Shown here: in pieces, positions 20,041-31,467 of the stretch | Layout of the letters: each line of letters opens with the position of its first letter | Position numbering within the stretch: the stretch's first letter is position 1 | DNA from: Alentia gelatinosa | Lineage: Eukaryota; Annelida; Polychaeta; Phyllodocida; Polynoidae | Direction: 5' to 3' | Length of the DNA stretch: 64,000 nt | NCBI GenBank assembly: GCA_950022655.1 | Contig: OX465580.1 | Span: forward strand, 127,517,016-127,581,015 | Program-made: the position numbers and the translations under genes | The notes under the pieces: generated by a model | The model's input: only the letters and a program-made list of their open reading frames with translations | Told to the model about the DNA's origin: nothing | The model's database searches: none

Positions 20041-20407
20041 TGTGTACATCATCATGTTAGAACCGATTGACTGAATGACTGTTAGATCGTAAAGTTTAGA
20101 TGCGTTTTACTCAGGCAGGTTAATTTGTAACCTCCATGGGAATGGCGACCATCACGGCGTCTGTTAGACTACGTGAAGTGTGCACTGAATCTAATTGCGG
20201 GGTTTAATCGATTGGTGGCGGTTGTCTGCAGCTGTTTACAGGATCAGGTATTGACGTTTCCTGGTACGGCTGTCAGAAGCCAGGCTACACGGATCTGGGT
20301 GATATAAGTTATCACCGACACCCCTATAAGCCGCCCCCCGCCCACCGCCTCCTACACCACCCAGAGACACTGTATAAGCCTATAAAGGGGGTGTTCCACT
20401 GGACCGA

Positions 20408-20527
20408 CGATCATTTGTCAAGTGTATCCCACTAGGGCGATATTTTTCATTTTTCTGAACTCCAGACCTAATACAGTGACCCAATGTTAAGCATATATGG
20501 AGTTTTTTTTATTAGGGGTAGGATAAA
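20408..20527 (-). mobile_element. BFE-4 domain 1 (partial)
   Basis: It contains catttgtcaagtgtatccc to attaggggtaggataaa, shared with 10550-10682 and 39420. No hairpin is attached. Confidence 0.6.
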
Positions 20528-20759
20528 CACTGGTTCAAACCTCCCCACACACCACAGCCTCATTCCATGACCAACACTGATGTGTTTTCCATTTTTTCTC
20601 AGTCTCCCTGAAGCAGCAAATTCCACATGAAAAATAGTTCCACCTGTTTTCCCTGACCCCAACTGACATCCCTGCCCTGTTATATTGCAGGCAGCCCACG
20701 CCGACACTGCATATTATAACCCTCTTGTATATCTGGCCCCTAGGGGAGGAGTGGCATAC

Positions 20760-20941
20760 ATGTAGTTGATATGCTGTGATATCCTGAATAGCTTGGCCCC
20801 CGTGTTTATCTCCGCTAATATCACTATCCTCTATGCTAAACCGTGATCTCATTTCGGAGAGAAGATCTTGCTGGAGTACAATCCTGCAATGTGCTACGAT
20901 AATACGAGTGGAGTCTTCTGAGAAGCTCAGTCCAATGTACG
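20760..20941 (-). CDS. Candidate internal exon, unknown protein
   Basis: Read on the minus strand, gaattcatcaatattcag precedes 182 nt open in one frame (60 codons) that end CTACAT|gtatgc, a usable donor. Phases are 1 and 0. The peptide is of mixed composition with LQQDLLSEMRSRFSIEDSD. Past the donor the frame stays open into a repeat (agggatgtcagttgg, also at 52228), which argues the exon really stops near 20760. A second frame is open over part of the region, so this is not certain. The family is not recognised. Confidence 0.28.
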
Positions 20942-21371
20942 CTGAATATTGATGAATTCAAAAAGTTGATATAGTGGTACCTACCTGATATGAGTGATGC
21001 TATATATCCCATCCCATTATTATACACTCATCCTATACCTATGGAAATTTCCTCTTTTCCAATTTAAATCCTTTTGATGTTAGACTTAAGTTGATGTTTG
21101 AATGTGTTTAATGTACAAGGATGATGTATCTGAAAAACTCATTCATATGAGAGATATTACTAATAAAAAAATTTTTTTTTAAAATACATAAATCAGATCC
21201 CCAGACCACATCAGTACATTCACGTTGTCTGAGTAGTATATGGAATCTAGAAAATATTCTCCGAGAGTGTTCTGTAGACATTTATACATTTTCTTATCTT
21301 TGATTATTGACAAATGATGACACAAAGAATCTTATAGGTATCATTACTTTTTACACGTTGGATGAATTATA

Positions 21372-21670
21372 TTATAGAGGAAACCTAGGAAAATCTATGG
21401 TCAGAGCTTGTATCCAACCAAGTTTGAATCACGTAGTAATTTGCAAGGCAACGCCGCATGAATTACGTAGCGATTTAAATGAGATGGGATCAAGCTCTGA
21501 CTGTAAACTTGAATTAGGTTCTGAATTTATCTCACCTCTCAAGTTGACCAATTGGCTAACATATGCGACATACTCCCCTATTGAATAGTTTGTTCTAAAT
21601 ACTCCATGGGAATTGAGTACAAGTTCCAAATGTTAGGTCCAAGGGGAGAAAGTCCCAAGGGTGAGATAAA
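21372..21670 (-). mobile_element. BFE-1 bipartite foldback element
   Basis: It starts tatagaggaaacctagg. The hairpin tip is aaggcaacgccgcatgaatt. Domain 1 ends agggtgagataaa. Both arms are present. Bases 20950-21370 hold nothing recognisable. Confidence 0.75.
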
Positions 21671-21849
21671 ACACAGTAAGTGATGTGGAGATTGCTTCAC
21701 CTGTGCTCTGAGAGTGAGCTATGTACGGAATGTGTGACCTTGTGTACCAATCACTGTAATTGTACGTTTGGAAGGCCTCTCCCCACAGCCAGCGATGCTG
21801 GCAGGCACTGCAGACTCCAAGTCAGCCTCTTTACCATACAGTCATTGAC

Positions 21850-22140
21850 AACACAGAGAAGTACTGTGTTTTATTTAGAAATGTATTCATCCACCTGGTC
21901 GTAGTATTTATCTCACCCCATATTTTCCTCATAGACTTAACATTGGGAACTCATACTCAATGCCTATGGAGTATTTAGAAAAAAATACTCATTGATGGAT
22001 TATGTCAAAAATGTTAGCCCATTAGTCAATGTGAGGGGTGAGATAAATTCGGAAACCTTTTCAAGTTTACGGTCAGAGCTCGATCCCATATCGTATGAAT
22101 CGCTATGTAATTCAAACTCGATGGGATATGAAATTGAACA
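21850..22140 (+). mobile_element. BFE-1 element with duplicated flank
   Basis: The element is 21905-22140 and lacks most of the second arm. Its left flank (21850-21904) and domain 1 are nearly identical to the inverted sequence at about 16800-16880, so the flank was copied with the element. Confidence 0.7.
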
Positions 22141-22397
22141 GTAAACTGACATATGTTTCCTTTACAGTACTCTATTACAGAATACATTTTGCCTGAAACC
22201 ATAGTGTATTTGCATTTAAGTTCTTAATCTCAATCAGATATCAAATAATCTCATTAATTCAGTTTAGGAAAATGAATCTAAAAAGCAAGAGACTCTGGTG
22301 AACGATGCTCATGTCTTTATGATACATTGTCCTCCGTGTGATGTAGCCGTGTCGCAAAATACAGTATACATGTAGGATTAGACTGGCCTCAGTCCCT

Positions 22398-22694
22398 TTA
22401 TCTCACCCCAGATATTTTTTCTCCATAGACTTAACATTGCGAACTCGTATCTAACGCCCATGAGATATTTAGGAAAAATATCCAATGGGGGATTAAGTCA
22501 CAAATGTTAGCCCATTAGTCAATGTGAAGGGTGAGATAAATTCAGAAACCCATTCAAGTTTAGGGTCAGAGCTCAATCTCATCTCGTTTGAATCGCTACA
22601 TAATTCACGCGGCCTCGCCTTGTGAATTACTATGCGATTCAAACTCGATGGGATACAAGCTCTGACCCTAAACTTTCATGGGTTTCCTCTATAG
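22398..22694 (+). mobile_element. BFE-1 element, near-complete
   Basis: It runs ttatctcaccccag to tttcctctatag. Arms gtttgaatcgctacataatt and gaattactatgcgattcaaa surround tip gcggcctcgccttg. This is one of the best copies. Bases 22141-22397 hold no firm feature. Confidence 0.85.
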
Positions 22695-22734
22695 TATCCT
22701 ACCCCTCCACCCCTTCTGAGTGACACAGGGACTG

Positions 22735-23385
22735 GTCTCATTCGTGATCGGCCGTGTAGACTGGCGCGATTTTGCGCCACACTCCCCAAGCAGAGGTCTG
22801 GCTACTGGTCAGGATATCTGCTGGGAGATTGATACCCTCTCACTTTGATCTCAATCAAGACATAGTCAGGAGTAGGCGAGATATATTGCTATGACAACAC
22901 AGGCGGCCACGGAACTGGAGGAGGGGAGGGGGAGGGGTAGGAGGGTTTGTAGGGTTACAGGGACTGGCTTGGGGTCATAAACAGGAGATTCTGGTCGGAG
23001 TGGACAAGTCTTTGATTCATGGGCCAGTCTGAAAAGGACACATACTTTTTTTTTTTTTGAAGCTTTTATTTTATCTGGAGTGTCCACAAAGGTGTGGATA
23101 CCCTATTTTCGGTGGGCTCAAGAGGCCAAGACAATATGTTTCAGTTTGCTATAAGTCAAACAGAAAAGTTACCTGGGTGATTACAGGCTTGACAAGTTAA
23201 TTAGTGACATAGATCAGTAATCAAAGAAGGAAAAAGATGGTATGTACAATGATAATAGTCTACATGGAGGGTTTCCATGCGAATAATGAACACTTTTTCA
23301 TTAATTTAATGAACTTTATTCTTATTGTGTTTAATCATTTAATGAATGTTCATAATCAAAGACTTGAGCAAGTCTAATGTAGGAT
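22735..23385 (+). mobile_element. Retroposon-like repeat (family T), interrupted
   Basis: The sequence from acacagggactggtctcatt through gatatctgctgggagattg and aacaggagattctggtcgga to the end tttaatcatttaatgaatgt is shared with 24115-24480 and, inverted, with 59645-60155. This copy carries a roughly 260-bp insert beginning with a T run at 23047. Its complement ends in AATAAA-like signals plus poly(A), so it is probably a retroposed fragment in minus orientation (23047-23308). Bases 23386-23820 hold nothing recognisable. Confidence 0.65.
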
Positions 23386-23820
23386 GTATATAAGGGACTG
23401 GGCACACCGTGAACCCACTGCAGTCATTGATCCCAGCTCACCGTGCATGTACACCCACCCCTCCTCCCACACACAACCCTCACTGCTGTCTCACCTGGCT
23501 CTTCCCATTCAACGCCAGTCGGCAGTGTAACCAATTACACCACTAATCCAAGCTTCCAGGAGGCTCCGAGTGCTACCATGCACACGGGGCTGCTGTCCAG
23601 ATGGAGGGAAACCCATGGGGGATCAAATGCCAACTGGCTCTCAAACTTGACGTGGGAAGAAATCTGTACATACGTGTGTTTAGAGATTGGGCAAGAGGAA
23701 GGAGGTGATGGGTGGTAACGCTGAAAAAGCTGTTATATGGTGACATGGTTAGTTAGACTGGCTCCAGTCCCTGCATACTATGGCTACCTAGACTGGTTCC
23801 CTGCCCATATGAATAAGGGG

Positions 23821-24019
23821 CAGGTAACGGGTTCCACAGGCATGGCCTTCAACTTTGGGCGGTGTCCGCCTGTGACTAGCTGATACTCCGGGAACCAGCC
23901 TAGTGGTTTGGCTGGTATCCACTTGTCATACACCTAATTCCGCCGAGCCCTCTAGCGGATGACCAGGGAACCAGGAGGCGTTACCAATAATGCAACACAA
24001 AAATGGAACCCGTTACCTG
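23821..24019. mobile_element. MITE with perfect 16-bp inverted ends
   Basis: caggtaacgggttcca at 23821-23836 matches tggaacccgttacctg at 24004-24019 exactly. The element is 199 bp with no coding frame. No target duplication is obvious. Confidence 0.75.
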
Positions 24020-24114
24020 GCCTATAGTCTAACTAGGCCAGGCTTCCAGGCTATATGGCTACCCTCCTTGCTGGGATACAGGGACTGGTACAATCGGTAA
24101 TGGTGTTGGATTTC

Positions 24115-24480
24115 TGGCGCTGTTTAGCTCCAGCATTCCCAACACTTTCCATACACTCTCCTGGCTACTTGTCAGGATATCTGCTGGGAGATTGATACCC
24201 TATCACTTCTATCTCAATTGGGTCACAGTCAGGAGTAGGCGGAGTTTATTGCTATGACAACACAGGCAACCAGGGAACTGGAGGAGGGGAGGGAGGAGGG
24301 GTAGGAGGAAGTATAGGGTTACGGGGAGTGGCTTGGGGCCATAAACAGGAGATTTGGTTCGTAGTGGACAAGTCTTTGAGTCAGAGAAGGATACATACAT
24401 GTACTATAATGAACTTTATTCTGATTATTTTTAATCATTTAATGAATGCTCATAATTAAAGACTTGAGCAAGTCTAATGG
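24115..24480 (+). mobile_element. Family T retroposon-like repeat
   Basis: It contains ctggctacttgtcaggatat, ggcttggggccataaacagg and the shared 3' end aatgaactttattctgatta to gacttgagcaagtctaatg. It lacks the insert found in the first copy and so serves as the empty reference. Confidence 0.65.
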
Positions 24481-24832
24481 TTAGTGTACCTGAATGGAAT
24501 CTGTTAAGAGGTATTACTGATCAAAATATCGAGGAACAGTTGCATTTCAGGTGCACTCACCATGTCTCCTTAGTATTGTCTACCTGCAAATAATTCAAAA
24601 TTTTATTTTACGACTCACTTTTTGGAGAATGACAGTGGTCGCGTGGTACAGAAGGACTTATCTCGTTACATAGTGACGAACGGGATCCGTACTTTTTAAT
24701 ATATATTAAGTTATTGGCATGTTTCCCTACTTAGCACAAGTCACTTAGTAAAAGTACCATGTTACCATTTTAATAGACAGTACAGAATATAGAGAGACAT
24801 GGTTAGTGTACCTGAATGGAATCTGTTCAGAG
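24481..24832 (-). pseudogene. Two diverged copies of part of the 13.5-kb exon
   Basis: 24481-24530 and 24783-24832 match the middle of 13442-13618 (for example cctgaatggaatctgttcag on the plus strand). The second remains open in the corresponding frame. The first carries stops. They may be exon duplicates in an intron or fragments carried by a repeat. Confidence 0.45.
24574..24699 (+). CDS. Candidate terminal exon, unknown protein
   Basis: A clear plus-strand acceptor (ccatgtctccttag) opens 41 codons in phase 0 ending in TAA. The peptide is mixed and hydrophilic, including HFLENDSGRVVQKDLSRYI. An internal GTG|gtacag could serve as a donor. No AATAAA is seen right after the stop. It lies between the two exon-like copies that read on the opposite strand, so at most one strand is likely to be functional. 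The family is unknown. Confidence 0.25.
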   Translation, partial: YCLPANNSKFYFTTHFLENDSGRVVQKDLSRYIVTNGIRTF

Positions 24833-24864
24833 ATACTTCGGTAGGAACTAATCCCCGAATTCGG

Positions 24865-25157
24865 TTCTGAATTTTCGGGTATTTTTCCCATAGACTTGAC
24901 ATTTGGAACTCGTACTCACTCCCCATGGAGTATTCAGAAAAAAATACTTAATTTGGGATGATTTCACAATTAGTAAATGTGAGGGGTGAGATAAATTCAG
25001 AAACCTATTCACGTTTATGGTCAGGGCTAGATGCCATCTCGTTTGAATCGCTACATAATTCACGTGACTTTGCCTTGTGAATTGCTACGTATACGCCATT
25101 CAAGCTTGATGGGATATGAGCTCTGACCATAAACTTTCATAGGTTTCCTCTTTAGAA
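24865..25157 (+). mobile_element. BFE-1 element, eroded 5' end
   Basis: cccatagacttgacatttgg, gaggggtgagataaattcag and the hairpin with tip gtgactttgccttgtgaatt are present. The opening ttatctcacc is lost. Confidence 0.7.
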
Positions 25158-25397
25158 TGCCATACAGTCTGTTATGTGACCCAATGTATATCGACCGAAT
25201 CAATGGAGCGAATAGTACATCATACAAGTGTACAAGTATATCAGGAATCTTTGCTACAAGGTATTTAAGATAAGTGGCAGCATATAACACTGAAATGCCT
25301 TGCAACCTCAAAGACTATCGACACCAAAAATACGATGTTTCACCTCAGTGTACCCACTCAGATGCCTGACAGTTGAGCGCATAAGTACTATTAAAGC

Positions 25398-25699
25398 TAT
25401 TATCTCACCCCAGATATTTTTTCTCCATAGACTTAACACTGGGAACTCGTATCTAATGCCTATTAGATATATAGGAAAAATATCTAATGGGGGATAATGT
25501 CACAAATGTTAGCCCATTAGTCAATATTAAGGGTGAGATAAATTCAGAAACCCATTCAAGTTTAGGGTCAGAGCTCGACCCCATCTCATTCGAATCACAT
25601 AGTAATTCATGCGGCTTCGCCTTGTGAATTACTATGTGATTCAAACTCGATGGGATACGGGCTCAGACCATAAACTTTCATGGGTTTCCTCTATAATAT
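25398..25699 (+). mobile_element. BFE-1 element, near-complete
   Basis: It runs ttatctcaccccag to tttcctctataata, with tip gcggcttcgccttgtgaatt. It directly abuts the BFE-10 that follows. Bases 25160-25395 are unique with no assignable feature. Confidence 0.85.
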
Positions 25700-26050
25700 A
25701 TACACAATATTGACTGGTTTCTGATACAAGCGCTCATATGCTCCAAGGAGTTAACGCGTAGTAATATCCGAGCGTATGCGAGGATATTGCGCAGAGGCAA
25801 TCCGAGGAGCATACAACCGCTTCTATCCGAAACTAGTCTATATTGTATTTATTAGCCATCTTTCCGTGACAAGTGGGGTACCCATATTAGTTCATTTAGG
25901 TACGCACTATATATTTTTCATGCGCACTCTTTTTCCGTAAGCATCGGGTTTTGCAGCCCAGAGCATAGAAAATATATTCATATGCTCTGGGTATGTAGAT
26001 ACACGCTGCCCGTGTGTTTTCTATGGACACTATGCATTAGGTGGATAATA
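25692..26050 (-). mobile_element. BFE-10 bipartite foldback element
   Basis: It begins tacacaatattgactggttt. Arms acaagcgctcatatgctcc and ggagcatacaaccgcttcta are followed by domain 1 ending gcattaggtggataat. Confidence 0.8.
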
Positions 26051-26079
26051 GTAACTAATCTCGTCAGTTAGCTATGATG

Positions 26080-26330
26080 TTGCCGGTTTTGGGAGGGGAG
26101 CGGGGTAACTGAGTTTGCCGCCATGTTTGCTGTGATCATCAGCGCAGACATGAAGGCTTCGGTGGCGAGGGTGTCGGCTTTCTCGCAGTCAATGACGACG
26201 TCACACTATGGCTGATACACTCTCCACCAGAACACTGCCAGCGGTCAGTTAACGGGCCTGCTGGCGGCTTCCGAAATCAATGATGGCCGCCGCCTTCATA
26301 ACGCACGAGTGGGCATGCGCAGAGAGTGTT
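26080..26330. promoter_or_regulatory. Promoter-like unique segment
   Basis: Words resembling common housekeeping promoter motifs cluster here: gccgccatgtttg (YY1-like, 26120), gacgacgtcac (CRE-like, 26206), gatggccgccgcc (26282) and gggcatgcgcag (NRF1-like, 26312). The start gccgccATG at 26124 opens only a 29-codon frame. Similarity to vertebrate motifs is from memory; no adjacent exon is proven. Confidence 0.3.
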
Positions 26331-26512
26331 GGCAGGTTGTGAGTTGGCAGGGGTCTTTGTGAGTAGGGGTATGAGTGGGGTGAGGTAGTCTGGAAGCCTG
26401 GCTTATACGTGCTTACTCACATTATAGGCCAGGTAAAGGGCAAAATCCACCAGGCCGATTTCTCGCCCGATCAATTGTTCCTGAGCCCTTAAGAGGAAGC
26501 TCACATATTGTA

Positions 26513-26580
26513 ATTTATTTAATTCTGATAATAATAGTTTAATAAATGACCATTTTCAAAGATTTGAGAAATTCTAGGGC
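26513..26580 (+). mobile_element. Family T 3' end fragment
   Basis: taatttatttaattctgata to aagatttgagaaattctag is a diverged form of the 3' end seen at 24410 and 23315. Bases 26581-28050 contain no repeat or exon I can support, only AT-rich unique DNA. Confidence 0.4.
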
Positions 26581-28051
26581 ATCCGATAATAATCGGCGAT
26601 TGTCTGGCTACGGAATCGGCTACCGTCGGTCCAGTGGAACACCCCCTTTACGCCTTCCATTTCTTTTATGCACTGTGGGTAATTCCTCCATTTTTCCTGG
26701 TGCATCATGGGTAACAGTGTTCAGCTAGTACTACGCTGGTTTGTAGAGAAACATTCTAATAAATCATCTTATATCTTTTGAAAGGATGCCATTACTTCAT
26801 TTTTTTTATTATCCTTTATTATAAACAAGTAGAAATAAGATATTTGAGGAACATCGTGTGGGAGAGAGGTACCTTCCTTGCAGAGCTCCTGCTGGGAGAG
26901 TGGGAGAGAGGTTGTGCTGGTTATCTTTGCAACTCTAAATAAGCGGGGAACCAACGAAAGTCATGCGCTTACAAGTGTTACGTAGGAAGGCGTTACCAGT
27001 CCGATATTTCATTGGGAGACGGAACCAGTCTAGGGGTGAGGGCATTAGCTGCATGGCTTTATGTTATATCCATGGACATCATTTTAACAAAGAGTGAGGT
27101 TACGTATGTGGAGGAGGGAGAGTAGAAGGCCATTAGCTGTCGGAAGTGTGTGTCGTAGAGAGGGTGGTGATTATCATACAGTATGGAGGCATACTATGTA
27201 TGATTGATTTTCGTAAATTACCATAATGTATTTTCAATTCTTCAAGAAATAAATGAATGACAATTGAAAGGTTTGAGTTATTTTCAGTTTATGGATAGTT
27301 TTCTGTAACCCACTTGCACCCAGTCAATTTGCTATTTCTGCAACTTCCTGAATCTAGGATCCAAATATATCAAACACCAGTAGGTCAATCAGGTAGTTTG
27401 GTCTTGGTTGATTGGTCACGGTCAGTTCGTCATGCCTCTAATACCCTGGGGCACTGGCATCCTGCTACTTCCCCAGTATTACAGTGATTAACACGCAGCT
27501 AGTGAAGGGATAATGTTTTTGCAGTACTCCTAAAGCCTATATGTGACCATTTTAACCTTAAGGCAACGTATATAAGGGTGCAAGCACGCTCTAAGAAACT
27601 AGGGCGGTGGTAATTACCGTGAGACAGGTCTCAGTTAAGCCTGCCCGTCTGTGTCCAGCCCACAGTCTGTGATGAACTGTAAGCCATCTTTAACACCTCA
27701 GTAGACAGCATTTGTGAAAGGTGTTAATGTATTACCACTATACTCAGAGCTGCTACTCAGAGCTGCTCCGCATTCAGTCATCCAGTACCTCAAGCGCCAA
27801 ATCCTATAAGGTGACTGGATTCGCATAGAATTCCCAAGAGACCATGTGACAATGCGACCCTGCGAATACATTTGAAAATAGCAAAAGGTTTAGACATTGT
27901 CGCATGCAGGTCACATGTTCATACAAATTTGCAAGAAGCATGCAACTCCCAAGCGACCACATCACAAGAATACAACATAGACTATTCTCACCCAAGGCAG
28001 CCACTCTGTGTCCCCTCACTACTCAGAGGTTACATGGACACGATCCTACTT

Positions 28052-28250
28052 AAAAAAAACCAACTTTATTGACTGAAACAATACATGGACATTCTGCTTG
28101 GCGGCAGGTTTTGTGTGTCCGCAGTTGGCACATTCATACAGATATCTCTTCGGTGAACAAACATTTGTTGATTGAATGGTTAATGTTGTAAAATGAGATG
28201 GGATTATCACCTCACTACACACTCTCATTGGAGGACCGGACATTGTCATT
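28052..28250 (-). CDS. Weak candidate terminal exon with Cys-x2-Cys
   Basis: The minus strand is open for about 75 codons to a stop, with YECANCGHTKPAAKQN near the end and aataaag overlapping the stop region. The CxxCG arrangement resembles half a zinc ribbon, but no second CxxC follows. No convincing acceptor is visible. Treat it as an unexplained open frame. Bases 28251-29090 are otherwise empty. Confidence 0.12.
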
Positions 28251-29090
28251 TTAAAACAGAGGTTGTGCAGATTGATGAAGTTTTAGATGTTGTAGTAAAG
28301 CTCTCTGGGTCATTCACTGAAAACCTAGAATAGTGTCCTCTCGTTTAACCGTTGGAGTCTAGTGGTTGAACGGTATTCAAATTTTTAATGAATATTTAAA
28401 TAATAATAGATAGAACAGTCAGGTATATAGGGCAGTCTAAGATAAAGTCTTGGGCACGTGTTTAAATGAACAATTAGTTATACAGAGCAGTCTATGAAAT
28501 AATCCTGGGTGCAAGTTCACAACATTAGAAAACCCTTTGATGAATATACATTGTGTAGGTAATTGTATAGGTGAAGATTCTTTAGAAGTTACTGTATAGC
28601 CCTCGGGCTTACTGAGGTGAAACTTTTGACCTTTAACCCTAGCACATACGACCTTACTTTATCACCTCACATCACACTCTAATAGGAGGGGTCGCCCTAC
28701 CTCAGTAACAGCCCATACCAGGGCTGTATACTAGCAATACACTATTGTACGTTGTCACCATGAACGCTGTAGGAGAACTCATATAAAGAGAGCATGTGAT
28801 AAAATACACACCGTGATATATCAGCACCGCTTGCTACTTGACACCAGAGGCACTTCATATCACCTTACATAACGTATTGTCTACTACATCACCCACACTG
28901 GCTGCGCTTTGTACCACAACTACGTATATTTGCACTGCTTTGTTCATACTCTGTCCACTTCACATCCTTTCCTATACACCTGTGCACGCCAATCCTATGC
29001 TTACTGACCCTGACCTATGCTCCGTATAGAATAAAAAACATTATATTTCACAGTGGTCAGGAAATATGATATACGACCCATTATCTCACC

Positions 29091-29367
29091 CCTGGAATAA
29101 ATGTCCTTGGGCTTAACATTGGGAACTCGTTCTCCATGCCCTACGAGTTTTGCATTCTGTTTTCCATGGTATACATCCTGTGTGTTTTCCATTCTTTTAG
29201 TGTGTAAAGGGGTGAGATAAATACATAAAGCAACTCGTTTTGGTCAAAAAAGTCAATCTCCAACTCGTTTGAATGCTATGTGATAGCTGTCGCCTCGTTC
29301 ATATCACACCGCATCAAACTCGTGGAGAAGGACGACTTTGACCAAAACTTGTTGGTTTCTTCTTTAG
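29091..29367 (+). mobile_element. BFE-3 bipartite foldback element
   Basis: Domain 1 runs ttatctcacccctggaataa to aaaggggtgagataaa. Hairpin arms gttttggtcaaaaaagtcaa and tttgaccaaaacttgttgg surround tip tagctgtcgcctcgttcata. The end is ggtttcttctttag. Confidence 0.85.
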
Positions 29368-29737
29368 TCTCACATGTACGATTTGCCACTGCGTATCTGG
29401 ACCAAACCAACAAAAAAAACCCACAGGAATTGAATGAATATGCAGGAAAAAAACTATACCGACAATGAACCTATCATATATGAATATATTTATGATATCC
29501 AAATTTTGAAAAACAGAAAAAAACCCAACGAAACTAAAGAAAAGATTTCTACTTGTCTACATAGACGTAGCAGGGCCACATTATTATGAATAGCCAAACT
29601 TAGCATACCCAAATTGGACTATGATTAGCGATTAAAGGTGAATTATTATGAATTTGATTAATTGCCAGATCCCTTTCCCCACTCTACCACATCACGTTGC
29701 GCATCACCATTGCTCAGGTCTACTACCCTCACCTGGG

Positions 29738-30120
29738 GCCTGTTTAATAATCTAGTATCGTACATGAAGACCCTCTTCTGTATGCCATAGAGACCCTGGG
29801 ACGATGTGGGTCAACTTTATTCAGCACTCATGGACGACTTTATGAGTGGATAATACTGTCTTAGCCAACAGACTTAAATGTCATTAAACGATAACCCTTG
29901 GGGGCCATCCATAAAGTACGTACGCAGAATTTCTGAAATTTTGGACCCCCCACCCCCTCTCCCAATCTTGTACGCAATAGAACAAAAAGGGAGCATACGC
30001 AGATTTTCCAAAATTTCTGACCCCCACCCCCCTCGGTGCGTACATACTTTATTGATGGCCCCTTGTAGAGGGTACAGAAAAGGGTCTTCATGTACGATCC
30101 TAGATTATTAAACGGGCCCC
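29738..30120. mobile_element. MITE pair: GGGGCCATCC element nested in a longer one
   Basis: The outer element has ends cctgtttaataatctagtat and its complement near 30115. The inner one (29908-30063) has ends gggggccatccataaagtac and tttattgatggcccc. Comparison with the unfilled outer copy at 37285-37515 locates the insertion at CTTG and suggests a 3-4 bp target duplication. Solo inner copies lie at 31853, 35970 and 49905. Bases 29370-29735 are unassigned. Confidence 0.8.
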
Positions 30121-30240
30121 CGCACCGTCTTCCACACACGCGGGGTGCCACCACTTACAGCCAGGAGTCGTGCCATACAAAGTACTAATCCGGGATTATC
30201 CTGGGGATCTCACCTTATACCACAAGTTACGCATACATTC

Positions 30241-30517
30241 TTATTATCCTACCCCTCATGTAAATCTCCATAGACTTAACATGCTGTGACTCGATGCCAT
30301 GGTTATGACATGAAATATTCATATACCACGCATGACATATGAAGTTAAACACATGTGATGGGGTAAAATCTAAACGTCACTCAAATTCATATAATTGTTT
30401 CAATGGCGTTTGTTGTCTTCTGTACGGATATCATCACTCAGGTCCACTTCGTGAAATCATTGCGCGAATACAACTTGCACCATATAAACAATTATTTTGT
30501 GACGTTTCTTGATAATA
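30241..30517 (+). mobile_element. BFE-7 bipartite foldback element
   Basis: Domain 1 starts ttattatcctacccctcatg and has ctccatagacttaacatgc. Hairpin arms tataattgtttcaatggcgt and accatataaacaattatttt surround tip actcaggtccacttcgtgaa. Confidence 0.75.
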
Positions 30518-30589
30518 CGACCCCCAAAACGTCAGAAGGCGAGAGCTGCGATTCCCAGATTCAAATCATATGCAACGTTGATGAAGATT

Positions 30590-30857
30590 TCATCTGAGCA
30601 TGGTATAAACATCCATAGGCTTGAAATTTGGAACTCATATTCAACAGGCTTGCGAGTATGGTATCTCATACTTAAGGTGCGATAAGTAGATAAATACGTC
30701 CAGGCTAAGATAAAACCAGGAACATATTAGAGTTTGTCCCTGTTCGCCTTCTCGTTTGGAGCACTTGGAATATTCACTGGGCTATCGCCTCGTTCATATC
30801 CCTACGCACTCCAAACTCGATGGCGAACGGGGACACAGACCAAACACTCATCGACAT
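30590..30857 (+). mobile_element. BFE-6 bipartite foldback element
   Basis: It has catggtataaacatccatag, a domain 1 ending tccaggctaagataaaacc, arms tctcgtttggagcacttg and cactccaaactcgatggc, and tip ggctatcgcctcgttc. Confidence 0.75.
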
Positions 30858-31079
30858 CTAGTACATCATCATTTACTTATTTAGATTACGATGTGGAAGT
30901 ATGCCAGTTTCCTATTCAGAAATCTACAGGCGCCTGACAACAAGTAGAAAAAGTACGATATCTTCACCACGCATGACCTGGAGTTCATAAAGTGGTCTCC
31001 ATTCCTCACTCGTGTAGTAAATTCAGAACCTGCTGGAGTGTGTCGTAAAAAGAGATCAAAGTGAGGCTCGTCCTACTCT

Positions 31080-31270
31080 CTGTCCACCAGGGGGACCCAA
31101 CGACGTCAATGACGCAATCACCCGTATGTTAGCCACTTCCGGTGACTTTGAGGTAGAAGAAACCAGTCATGTGACTAAAGGCAATGTACGGTCGTGGGCG
31201 TAGGACTTCCTGTGTCGCCCGCACAGCATTATGGGTAATTTTCTTCTCGGGAGATCTCGCGTTGAAATCT
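31080..31270. promoter_or_regulatory. Promoter-like unique segment
   Basis: acgtcaatgacgcaat (ATF/CREB-like), cacttccggtgac (ETS-like, 31134), gcattatgggtaattt and gagatctcgcgtt (TCTCGCG-like) lie within 180 bp. Both strands are open nearby without good start codons. It may be a bidirectional promoter; there is no independent support. Confidence 0.25.
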
Positions 31271-31467
31271 CCTGACGCTGTGGACAATCTGGCTAGCTGT
31301 AAGCCACTCCAGTATCGCACAAGGTCCAGGGCCAGTAACAGACCTGGGTTTTTTTTTGTGGATGGTGAAAAGAAGCACTGCCTAATGTTGGGTCAGATTG
31401 TAAGGCATTGATTTAACAACACAAACTAGGAACGGTGAGGGGGGATCAATAAAGTGCGAATGCAGAA

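Noticed and set aside
20535..20760. Extension of the 20.8-kb exon to a 105-residue frame
   Set aside because: Beyond 20760 the frame enters repeat sequence shared with 52228, so the extra codons are not likely coding.
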